DNA from: Micromonospora radicis
Lineage (GTDB): Bacteria > Actinomycetota > Actinomycetes > Mycobacteriales > Micromonosporaceae
Assembly (NCBI RefSeq): GCF_003583405.1
Contig: NZ_QXEC01000005.1
Location: 124,001 to 188,000 of the forward strand
Reading direction: 5' to 3'
DNA length: 64,000 nt
In this document: positions 27,550 to 35,457 of the stretch, in pieces
How the letters are laid out: every line of letters starts with the position of its first letter
Numbering within the stretch: position 1 is the first letter of the stretch
Notes under the pieces: model-generated
Seen by the model: the letters and a program-made list of their open reading frames with translations, nothing else
The model's database searches: none
What the model was told of the DNA's origin: nothing
Translations under genes and position numbers: made by a program

Positions 27550-28973
27550 GTGCGCAGCGAACCGGAACCGAGCCGGCCCGCCGCCGGGAGCACCCCGCCC
27601 GGTGGCGCGGTGCTCGTACCGCCGGGCGGTGGGGTGCCGACGCCGCCACGGCGGGTCCACTGGGCGGGCGCGGTGGCGGCGCTCGGCTGCCGGCCGTTCC
27701 GGGCCTTCTGGGTCGGCGCGGTCTGCGCCAGCACCGCCACCTGGATGCTCAACCTGACCGTGCCGCTGCTGCTCTACCAGGCCACCGGGCGGGCACTGTG
27801 GGCCGGACTGGGGGCGTTCGCCCAGTTCGTACCAGCGATGCTCGGCTCACCGGTCGGCGGCGTACTGGCCGACCGGCTCCCCCGCCGGGGCGTACTGGCC
27901 GCCACCCAACTGGTCGCGCTCGTCGTGGCCGTGGTGCTGGCGCTGGTCAGTCGCGCCGGCACCACGGCACCCCTGGCGCTGCTGGCGCTGGTGGCCGCGG
28001 CCGGCGCGGCCAACGGGGTGCAGACTCCGGCCTGGCAGAGCCTGATCCCCCAACTGGTACCGGCCCGGCACCTGCTCAACGCGATCGCCCTGAACGCGAT
28101 GCAGGCCAACCTGGCCCGCGCGCTGGGACCGGTGCTGGCCACCGCGGTACTGGTCCGCTTCGGCGCCACCGCGGCCTTCCTGGTCGCCGCCGGGGCCAAC
28201 GTCCTGATGCTGCTCGCCCTCGTACTGGTCCGGCCCCGCCCGACCGGCGCCCGCGCGCCCGGGGAGTCGATGCTCGCCCGGCTGCGCGCCGGCATCCGGC
28301 ACACCCGCCGGGTACCGGGCTGCTGATGGCGGTGGTACTGGCCGGCTGCGTCTCCTTCGTCGGTACGCCGATCGTGCAGCTCGCCGCCGTCTTCGCCACC
28401 GACGTCTACCAGGCCGGCACCGGGGGCGCCGGCCTGCTCGCCTCGGGACTCGGCGTCGGCACCGTGCTGGGCGCCATCCTGCTCAGCGTCTACGGCCCGA
28501 CCCGGCGACGCGCCACGGTGGCGGGGGTGGCGCTGGCCGTACACGGTTTCGCGACGCTCGCCCTGGCCGCCGCGCCGACGCTCTGGACCGGCCTCGCCGC
28601 GGTGATCGTGCTCGGGATCAGTTACCTGGCGGTGCTCTCCACGGCGAACGTGACGGTGCAGGTGCTGGCACCCGACGCGCTGCGCGGCCGGGTCGCCTCG
28701 CTGTACTGGATGGCGTTCGCCGGCGGCTACCCCGCCGGTGCGCTGGTGCAGGGGTGGCTGGCCGACCTGATCGGGGTGCGCTGGGCGGTCGCGCTGACCG
28801 GGGTGGCGCTGAGCCTGGTGGTGGCCTGGTTGCGCCGCCGCCGACTGCTCGACGCCCTCGACGGCCCAGCCCGACCGGACAGCCCAGCCCGACCGGACAG
28901 TCCGGGCAGACCAGACGGCCCAGGCGGACCAGACGGTCCGGGCGGACCGGACGGTCCGGGCGCCGTCCGCTGA
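27550..28973 (+). pseudogene. MFS transporter interrupted by a single-base frameshift
   Basis: A major facilitator transporter split into two frames. The first frame (GTG 27550 to TGA 28324-28326, 258 aa) carries transmembrane segments 1-6 (VGAVCASTATWMLNLTVPL, GSPVGGVLADRLPRRGV, the MFS loop motif). The second frame (28326 to 28973) continues as LLMAVVLAGCVSFVGTP with segments 7-12. One base appears missing within CCGGGCTGCTGATG at about 28318-28328, joining RVPG to LLMAVV. The break produces an overlapping TGATG, so an ATG at 28326 could restart translation and yield a two-piece protein. The family resembles EntS/NreB-type exporters. The C-terminus is an 18-bp tandem repeat tail. Sequencing error, pseudogene and split gene are all possible. 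Confidence 0.75.
28867..28956. repeat. 18-bp tandem repeat (5 copies) at the end of the MFS gene
   Basis: Five diverged 18-bp units (28867, 28885, 28903, 28921, 28939) encode repeated PDSP/PDGPGG-type hexapeptides as a disordered tail. The unit keeps the frame, so copy number can vary without disrupting translation. Confidence 0.85.
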
Positions 28974-29039
28974 GCCGGTCTTGTTTGTGGGCGCGGGCCG
29001 TCGGGTAGCAGCGCAGGTCACCGAAGCAGTGCCCACCCC

Positions 29040-29735
29040 TCGGCGTTCCGGGGCGCTGCGGGACGCCTCACCCTGGACGTCCAGCCGCACTTCGAGGTGG
29101 TCCGCCGCACCTGGTGTGCGCCGCTGGACTGGACGCTCGAACACCACGACGAGATGCAGCAGCAGCACCGCAACCTCGACTTCTACTGGTACCCGCGCAG
29201 CAACCTGACCCAGGTACGCGCGCTGGACGACCACCGTGACCCGCCGCCACCGGTCTGGACCGGCCCGATCCGGGAACGGGAGACCGGCCCGCTGCACCAC
29301 AAGCTGCCGCAGGACCGCGACCTGCGCTTCGACGAGATCGAGTACATGCTGCCCAGCGAGGCGTTCGAGGAGTGCTTCGCCGAGGTGCGTCGACGCATCC
29401 TGGACCGCCACCGGGTGACGGTGGCCTGGCGGCTGCTGGTGCGTACCGTCGCCGCCGACGACAACTACCTGAGCAACGCCAACGGCCGGGCGACCACCAC
29501 CATCGCCTGCCTGCACAACGCCGGGCTGCCGCACGAGGAGTACTTCGCCGACATGGAGTCGGTCTTCCGGGACTTCGGCGGTCGCCCGCACTGGGGCAAG
29601 AAGCACACGCTGACCGCGAAGGAGCTGCGCGAGCTGTACCCCGACTGGGACACCTTCGCGCGGATCCGCCGCCGGCTCGACCCCGACGGGGTGCTGCTCA
29701 CGCCGGACCTGGCCCGCCTGCTGGAGGAGAGCTGA
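29040..29735 (+). pseudogene. 5'-truncated sugar-1,4-lactone oxidase (ALO C-terminal domain only)
   Basis: Similarity starts at about 29040 (SAFRGAAGRLTLDV) and runs through LDWTLEHHDEMQQQHRNLDF, VAWRLLVRTVAADDNYLS and the diagnostic RPHWGKKHTL to the stop at 29735, i.e. the D-arabinono-/L-gulono-lactone oxidase C-terminal domain. The whole N-terminal FAD-binding domain (about 200 residues, with the flavin site) is absent, and the transporter gene ends only about 65 bp upstream. The first usable start is a GTG at 29097, giving 212 residues without FAD-binding capacity. It is therefore probably non-functional. Its stop overlaps the ATG of the ASRT-like gene (TGATG). Confidence 0.8.
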
Positions 29736-30112
29736 TGGACCCGATCGGTGCGAAGACCTGGGTGGTGCCCGGCGGGCGGATCCCGTTCCCGAGTCACGGC
29801 GACGAACCGGAGTTCACCGGTTTCGACCAGCTGTGCGTGCTCAACACCGGCGACCGGCCCGCCGAACTGGAGTTGACCGTCTACTACGAGGACCAGGACC
29901 CGGTCGGCCCGTACCCGCTGACCGTGCCGCCGCGCCGGATCCGGCACGTACGCCTCAACGACCTCGTCGACCCCGAGGCGATCCGGCTGACCCGCCCGTA
30001 CGGTGCGGTGCTGACCGGCGCCGTACCGGTGGTGGTGCAGTTCCAGCGGCAGGACACCCGGCTGCCCGGAACGATCGCGCTGACCGACGTGATCGCCCAC
30101 CCGGCCGGGTGA
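29735..30112 (+). CDS. ASRT-family (sensory rhodopsin transducer-like) protein
   Basis: 125 residues, single-domain all-beta protein. IGAKTWVVPGGRIP, CVLNTGDRPAELELTVYYED, DPVGPYPLTVPPRRIRHVRLND and VPVVVQFQRQDTR match the Anabaena sensory rhodopsin transducer family (PF07100). ASRT itself is a tetrameric soluble partner of a photoreceptor. Many bacterial homologues occur without a rhodopsin and are thought to bind carbohydrates or DNA. No rhodopsin gene lies in this window. The ATG overlaps the stop of the truncated lactone oxidase (TGATG), suggesting the two were once translated in tandem and that the real role relates to sugar-acid metabolism. Confidence 0.82.
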   Translation: MDPIGAKTWVVPGGRIPFPSHGDEPEFTGFDQLCVLNTGDRPAELELTVYYEDQDPVGPYPLTVPPRRIRHVRLNDLVDPEAIRLTRPYGAVLTGAVPVVVQFQRQDTRLPGTIALTDVIAHPAG

Positions 30113-30207
30113 CGGACCGCCCGGCGACGGCCCGCTCGGGCCCGCACCGACCGGTCGAGGTCGCCGAACCCCCCGGTCGCCGGTGATCCGGCCGGTATAA
30201 AGAGGCT

Positions 30208-30936
30208 GTGCTGTCGCCCCGCGTCCTCGCCGGCGCCCTGCTCGCGCTGCACGCCGCGCCGGTGCTGACGTCGGTGCCGCCCCTTCGCCGGCACCTGTTT
30301 CCCGGGCTTTCCGGCATCGGCCGGCCCGGGCACCTGGCGCTGACCTTCGACGACGGGCCGGACCGCCGCTCCACGCCCCGCTTCCTGGGCCTGCTCGACC
30401 GGGCCGGGGTACGCGCCACCTTCTTCCTGCTCGGCGCGATGCTGGACCGGGATCCCGCCCTCGGCCGGGAGATCACCGCCGCCGGTCACGAGGTGGCCGT
30501 CCACGGCTGGGAGCACCGCAATCTGCTCTGCCGCCCACCCCACTCGACGTACGCCGACATCGCCCGTGCCCGCGACCGGGTCGCCGCGGAGACCGGGCGG
30601 GCACCCCGCTGGTACCGGCCCCCGTACGGGATCCTGACCACCGCGGCACTGGTGGCCTGCGCCCGGCTGGAGCTGCGGCCCCGGCTGTGGACCGCCTGGG
30701 GACGGGACTGGGAGGCGGGTGCCACGGGCCCGTCGGTCCGCCGCACCGTGCTGCGTACGCTGCGCCCCGGCGGCACCATCCTGCTGCACGACTCCGACCG
30801 GATGGCGGTCCCCGGCGCCTGGCGCTCCTCGTTGGCGGCGCTGCCGGCGCTGCTCGAGTGGGCCACCGAACGGCAGCTGACCGTCGGCCCACTCGGTGAA
30901 CACCACCCCTGCGACTCCCCGGATCTCGACTGGTGA
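30208..30936 (+). CDS. Polysaccharide deacetylase (NodB/CE4 family), first of trio
   Basis: 242 residues. CE4 motifs: TFDDGPD (catalytic base and first metal ligand), HGWEHRNL (H-x3-H metal ligands), RPPYG, and LLHDSD. It would remove acetyl groups from N-acetylhexosamine glycans. The N-terminus (MLSPRVLAGALLALHAAPV) is a hydrophobic anchor or signal without an obvious cleavage site, so membrane association is likely. GTG start 30208. The glycosyltransferase start overlaps its stop by 4 bp (GTGA), so the two are translationally coupled. Confidence 0.88.
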   Translation: MLSPRVLAGALLALHAAPVLTSVPPLRRHLFPGLSGIGRPGHLALTFDDGPDRRSTPRFLGLLDRAGVRATFFLLGAMLDRDPALGREITAAGHEVAVHGWEHRNLLCRPPHSTYADIARARDRVAAETGRAPRWYRPPYGILTTAALVACARLELRPRLWTAWGRDWEAGATGPSVRRTVLRTLRPGGTILLHDSDRMAVPGAWRSSLAALPALLEWATERQLTVGPLGEHHPCDSPDLDW

Positions 30937-32204
30937 CCGGGGCCCCTCCCGCACCGCAGGCGTGGGGCGGCCCCGCTTCCACCCGGCCGAGACCGCGCGC
31001 AGCGGGAGTGACCTGCGCCGCGACGGGTATGCGCGCCCGCGTGACGGAGTGCAGGCGGGCGGCGCAGTGGGCCGCTCCGGCAGACCCGGGGTGGGCGCCG
31101 GACCGACCCGGCGGCAGCCGAGCCGCCGGGCGGGTCGTGGTGGTCTCGGCCGACATCGGTGCCGGACACGACGCCGCGGCGGTCGAGCTGTCCGAACGCC
31201 TGGCCCGCCAGGGCCTCCAGGTGGACCAGCTGAACTTCCTGAGCCTGCTCCCCCGCCCCCTGGACAGCACCGTGCGGGAGGCCTACCGGGGGATGCTGCG
31301 CTGGCTGCCGTGGGGCTACCACGCGCTGTTCGATGCCACCGGCCGCACGCCGGGCTCGGCGCGACTGCTCCGCACCGCGTTGCGTCCGGTGGTGCGGCGC
31401 GTGCGCGACCGGCTGCCGCCGGACACCCGGGCCGTGGTCACCACCTTTCCGTTCGCCAACCAGTTGCTCGGGCCGATGCGCCGCGCCGGGCTGCTCGACG
31501 CGCCGCTGATCACCTACGTGACGGACTTCGCCGTACACCCGACCTGGATCTCCCCCGGCGTGGACCTGTACTGCGTCGTGCACGAACTCTCCCGCGAGCA
31601 GGCCGTGGCCGCCGGAGCGAACCCGGTACGGGTGGTCCGGCCGCTGGTCAACGCCCGCTTCGCCACACCGGTCGGGTTGAGCACCCGGGCCGCCCGGCAA
31701 CGCTTCGGGCTGCCGGAACGGTCCCGCCTCGCGTTGATCGTCGCCGGTTCCTGGGGCATGGGCGACGTGGCCCGGACCGCGACCGAGGTGCTGGTCACCG
31801 GCTGCGCCGTGCCGGTGGTGGTGTGCGGGCGCAACCGACGCCTGTTCCGGCGGCTGCGTCGCTTCCCCGGACACGTGCTCGGCTGGGTCGACGACATGCC
31901 CACCCTGATGCGGGCGGCGGACGTGGTGGTGGAGAACGCCGGCGGCCTGACCTGTCAGGAGGCCCTCGCCGCCGGCCGCCCCACGATCACCTACCGGCCG
32001 CTGCCCGGGCACGGCCGGGCCAACGCGGCGCTGTTGCGCCGCTCGGCGTTGACCAGCTACATCGCCTCCCCGCAGCGGTTACGGGCGGCGCTGACCACAC
32101 TCGTGGCCCACGGGGGCGACGCGACCGGCGACGACCCCCGGGCCGACATGGCGGCCGTGGTCGCCGAGGTGGCATCCCCGGTGAGGCGGGGATGGCCCGA
32201 CTGA
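30933..32204 (+). CDS. GT28-like glycosyltransferase (MurG/MGDG-synthase type)
   Basis: 423 residues. The N-terminal domain begins in earnest at VVVVSADIGAGHDAAAVEL (the G-x-GH motif of MGDG synthase/MurG-like enzymes). The acceptor domain contains TYVTDFAVHPTWISPGVDLY. The C-terminal nucleotide-sugar domain contains GSWGMGDVARTA, VLGWVDDMPTLMRAADVVV and ENAGGLTCQEALAAGRP. This type transfers a hexose or HexNAc to a lipid acceptor on the cytosolic membrane face. The first 60 residues are low-complexity and may not be translated; an ATG near 31029 is an alternative. It is sandwiched by overlaps between two polysaccharide deacetylases. Confidence 0.85.
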   Translation: MTGAPPAPQAWGGPASTRPRPRAAGVTCAATGMRARVTECRRAAQWAAPADPGWAPDRPGGSRAAGRVVVVSADIGAGHDAAAVELSERLARQGLQVDQLNFLSLLPRPLDSTVREAYRGMLRWLPWGYHALFDATGRTPGSARLLRTALRPVVRRVRDRLPPDTRAVVTTFPFANQLLGPMRRAGLLDAPLITYVTDFAVHPTWISPGVDLYCVVHELSREQAVAAGANPVRVVRPLVNARFATPVGLSTRAARQRFGLPERSRLALIVAGSWGMGDVARTATEVLVTGCAVPVVVCGRNRRLFRRLRRFPGHVLGWVDDMPTLMRAADVVVENAGGLTCQEALAAGRPTITYRPLPGHGRANAALLRRSALTSYIASPQRLRAALTTLVAHGGDATGDDPRADMAAVVAEVASPVRRGWPD

Positions 32205-32995
32205 GCCGCAGCCGGCGGCGGGATCTGCTCCGGGGCGGTGCGCTGGTCACCTTCGGGGCCGGACTCGGGGTGGTCGGCTTCGCCGAGGCGGCGGACGTGA
32301 CCGACCGGAAGCTGCCGATCCGGGGCGGAGCCGCCAGCGCGGTGCTGCCCGAGCGACCGGACCTGCTCGGCGGCGGACAGCTCGGGGTGCACTGGTGCAC
32401 CCGTACCGACCGCAAGCTCGTCGCGCTGACGTTCGACGACGGACCGGGGCCCCGCTGGACCCCGATGGTGCTGGACATCCTGCACCGGCACGGGGTACCG
32501 GCCACCTTCTTCATGGTCGGCGAGCGGGCCCGCCGGCACGCCGCGCTGGTGGCCGACCGGCTGGCCGGGCACGAGGTGGGCAACCACAGCTGGGCACACC
32601 ACGACCTGACCCGGATGTCGGCCGAGCAGGCGTACCAGGATCTGGCGCGTACCCATCGGGAACTGGTGGCGGTGACCGGTCAGCAGCCGACCCTGCTGCG
32701 CCCCCCGTACGGTCACCTGGCCGGCAGCACGACGGTGGCGGCGGTCCGGCTGGATTACCAGGTGGTGCTCTGGTCGCGGCAGATGCGGGAGGCGGAGTTC
32801 CCCGACGACCCCGACGGGCACGCCCGGCAGATCAGCGCCGACGTGCAGCCCGGCACCATCCTGCTCGCGCACGACGTGGGCGACCATCGCCGGCTGGTGT
32901 CGTTGCACGGGTTGCCGCAGATCATCGAGCGGCTACAGGCCGACGGATACCGGTTCGTCACGGTGTCGCAGCTGCTGGCGGTCCGGTCCAGCTGA
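32192..32995 (+). CDS. Polysaccharide deacetylase with TAT-type signal, third of trio
   Basis: 267 residues. The N-terminus SRRRDLLRGGALVTFGAGLG is a twin-arginine-like signal sequence, so export in folded form is likely. CE4 motifs: TFDDGPG, HSWAHHDL (H-S-x2-H), RPPYG and LLAHDVG, all intact. It would deacetylate an N-acetylated glycan outside the membrane. It overlaps the glycosyltransferase gene by 13 bp. Together with 30208 and 30933 it forms a deacetylase-transferase-deacetylase operon. It converges with the PAP2-kinase fusion with only 1 bp between stop codons. Confidence 0.88.
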   Translation: MARLSRSRRRDLLRGGALVTFGAGLGVVGFAEAADVTDRKLPIRGGAASAVLPERPDLLGGGQLGVHWCTRTDRKLVALTFDDGPGPRWTPMVLDILHRHGVPATFFMVGERARRHAALVADRLAGHEVGNHSWAHHDLTRMSAEQAYQDLARTHRELVAVTGQQPTLLRPPYGHLAGSTTVAAVRLDYQVVLWSRQMREAEFPDDPDGHARQISADVQPGTILLAHDVGDHRRLVSLHGLPQIIERLQADGYRFVTVSQLLAVRSS

Positions 32996-32996
32996 G

Positions 32997-35342
32997 TCAG
33001 ACCAACTCCCGCCGGGCCAGCATCCGCAGCGCGACGTAGCCGACCGGGGCGGGCAGCCAGAACGTCGCGAACCGGTAGACCAGCACGCCGGCGACCGCGG
33101 TGTCCACGGGTACGCCGTAGAGCAGCAGCCCGGACACCAGGGCCGCCTCGGTGGCGCCCAGCCCGCCGGGGGTGGGCGCGGCGGAGGCCACCCCCTCGCC
33201 GACCACACACACCAGGATGACCGGCGGCAACAGGGCCAGGCTGATCGGCTGACCGACCGCCAGCAGCCCGAAGTACAGGCTCGACCCGTACGCCAGGGTG
33301 AGTGCCACCGCCGCCGCGAGCAGCCGGGACAGCCGGTGCCGGCGGGGCAGCGCGCGCAGCGTGCCAAGGCTCTGCCGGGCCACCGTCCGGCCCCGGTGCC
33401 GCAGCCGCGGCAGGGCGAGCAGCGCCGCGCCGGCCAGCAGCACCGCCAGCACGCCGAGCAGCAGCGGCAGCGCCCGGCCCAGCACGGCGTGTTCGAGCGT
33501 ACGGACCGGCTGCCGCGCGAACGGCAGCAGCACGGGCAGCAGCAACGCGACCGACACCACGCCCGCAGCTCGGGAGATCGCCACCGCGGTCGCCGACTCG
33601 GCGGTGCCGAAGCCCTTCTGGTGCAGGTAGCGCAGGTTCAACGCGGCACCACCGACGCTGCCCGGTGCCAACCGGTTGGCGAACGACCCGGCCACCTGCA
33701 TCAGGGTGACCTCGCCCAACGGCACCCGGTTGGCGGTGGACAGCCGCAGGACGACCGCGCTGAGCAGGTAGGTGGCGGCCGAGCCGAGCAGCGTCGCGGC
33801 GAGAGCCGGCGGATGCGCGTGCAACATCAGCCGCAGCGCGGTACGTACCTCACCGAGCTGCGGCAGCAGCACGTGCACCAGCAGGCCGAGCACGAGCAGC
33901 AGCAGGAGACCACGCGGGGTGATCCGCACCACCCGGGCCAGTCGTCGTTCCCGCTGCGGGCAGCGGCGCAGGATCTGCGCCCGCAACTGCTCCAGCAGCT
34001 CGGGGCGGCGCCGCAGCAGGTTCCGGCCGGCTCGGGAGAGCACCGGCCGCTGCAGGTACGGCAGGCTGCCGGCGACCTGGTCGACGCCGAGTTCGGCCAT
34101 CGCGACGTCGACCACCGTCGCCGGATCCACCCGGCCGGCGAGGGTGACGAGCAGTTCGACGACGTCCCGGTCCCGTTGGTCGGCCGGCGCGTCGTCGAGC
34201 CCGAACCCCAGGTCGACCAGGTGGGCGCCGCCACCGCCGACCAGGATGTTGGCCGCCCGCAGGTCGCGGTGCGCGATGCCGGCCCGGTGCAGCAACGCCA
34301 CCTGCCGGCACACGTCGGCCACCGCGGCCACCGGCAGCGGCCCGACGGGGTGGTCCCAGGCGACCGCGTCCACGAACTCCTGCACCAGCACGGCGTCGCC
34401 GCCGGGCAGGGTGGCGGTGGTGACGACCGCCGGAACCCGGACGCCGGCCCGCTCGGCCAGCAGCGTCAGACACGCCTCGTGTTCGCTCTGCTGCTTGGCA
34501 CTGAGGTAGGGCGGCTCGTCGGCGACGCGCCGGTAGCGCAGCCGCCGGTACAGCTTGTATGCCCAGTCCGCGTCGCGCTGCTGACCGCCGGTCACCTTGA
34601 CGAACAGCCGCCGCCGGTCGGTGGTGACCACCTGCCAGGGCCACGACCCACGGGCGTCGCCGGTCACCGGCGTCAGCTCCACCACCTCGAAGCCGCGGTG
34701 CCGCAGTGCCCGACGCAGCGCGGCAGCGGAGCGCTGCGGCCCGACCTCGCCGACGACCAGCCGGGTGAGGCACACCGCGAGCCAGCCGACCAGGAACCCG
34801 CCGACGACGTCCACGGGCAGGTGCGCGCCGACGTGTATCCGCGCCACCGCGACCAGGACGACGACCAGCCAGAGCAGGCGCCGCCAACGGACACCGCCCG
34901 CCCGGGCGGCCACCAGGGCCAACGCGGTGGCGACCGCGACGTGCCCGGAGGGATAGCCCAGCGCGCCGGTGACCGTGTCGTGCAGGGCCACGTCGGCCAG
35001 CAGGGCCGCCGGCCGCTGCCGGGCCACCGCGACCTTGTTGACGATCGCCAGCCAGTAGGCCAGGTTGCCGGCCAGCAGCAGATCCCGGGCGAGCGCGGGC
35101 CGCCGCAGCAGGGCGGCGAGCAGGGCCGCGCCGAAGACCGTGAGGTACGAGCCGACCTGCATGATCACGACCAGTACCGGTGTCAGCCCGGCCGGCGCGC
35201 GGTTGAGCAGGGTGAACACGTCCCGTTCCCAGGCCGCGACCGGATACCTGCGCACCAGCAGGCTCGCCACGACCACCAGGACGGCCGAGCCGGCCAGGCT
35301 GACCAGCAGCGCCGGTGACGGTCGATGTGTCCGGGATGCCAC
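32997..35342 (-). CDS. PAP2 phosphatase - protein-kinase-like - LPG-synthase membrane domain fusion
   Basis: 781 residues in three modules. (1) A six-helix PAP2 lipid-phosphate phosphatase with the complete K-x6-RP (Lys103), PSGH (131-134) and R-x5-H-x3-D (Arg168, His174, Asp178) motifs. (2) A soluble kinase-like domain at about 215-465 with VK at Lys249, a Glu-bearing helix, HRDLRAAN (358-365) and DLG (377-379), i.e. all catalytic elements of a RIO/ABC1-like fold. (3) A C-terminal LPG_synthase_TM/UPF0104 domain (about 475-781) with GSFANRLAPGSVGGAALNLRY and SAAPTPGGLGATEAALV. A GTG at 35342 with AGGAGG only 3 nt upstream is the best start. It probably handles polyprenyl or lipid phosphates and lipid flipping. 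Confidence 0.87.
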   Translation of the reverse strand: MASRTHRPSPALLVSLAGSAVLVVVASLLVRRYPVAAWERDVFTLLNRAPAGLTPVLVVIMQVGSYLTVFGAALLAALLRRPALARDLLLAGNLAYWLAIVNKVAVARQRPAALLADVALHDTVTGALGYPSGHVAVATALALVAARAGGVRWRRLLWLVVVLVAVARIHVGAHLPVDVVGGFLVGWLAVCLTRLVVGEVGPQRSAAALRRALRHRGFEVVELTPVTGDARGSWPWQVVTTDRRRLFVKVTGGQQRDADWAYKLYRRLRYRRVADEPPYLSAKQQSEHEACLTLLAERAGVRVPAVVTTATLPGGDAVLVQEFVDAVAWDHPVGPLPVAAVADVCRQVALLHRAGIAHRDLRAANILVGGGGAHLVDLGFGLDDAPADQRDRDVVELLVTLAGRVDPATVVDVAMAELGVDQVAGSLPYLQRPVLSRAGRNLLRRRPELLEQLRAQILRRCPQRERRLARVVRITPRGLLLLLVLGLLVHVLLPQLGEVRTALRLMLHAHPPALAATLLGSAATYLLSAVVLRLSTANRVPLGEVTLMQVAGSFANRLAPGSVGGAALNLRYLHQKGFGTAESATAVAISRAAGVVSVALLLPVLLPFARQPVRTLEHAVLGRALPLLLGVLAVLLAGAALLALPRLRHRGRTVARQSLGTLRALPRRHRLSRLLAAAVALTLAYGSSLYFGLLAVGQPISLALLPPVILVCVVGEGVASAAPTPGGLGATEAALVSGLLLYGVPVDTAVAGVLVYRFATFWLPAPVGYVALRMLARRELV

Positions 35343-35457
35343 GGTCCTCCTGTCGGTTTCGAACCTACGGCCTCGTCGCGGCTGCTTCGGTCGTTTCCGC
35401 TGCTCCGATCGCCCGGATCCCGGCCGGTGCGGCGGCCACAATCAGGAGGTGGACCGG

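Noticed and set aside
33336-35318. Long plus-strand open frame opposite the PAP2-kinase fusion
   Set aside because: Low-complexity Gln/Arg/Gly/Pro translation with no domain; an antisense shadow of a high-GC gene whose minus-strand product has intact catalytic motifs.
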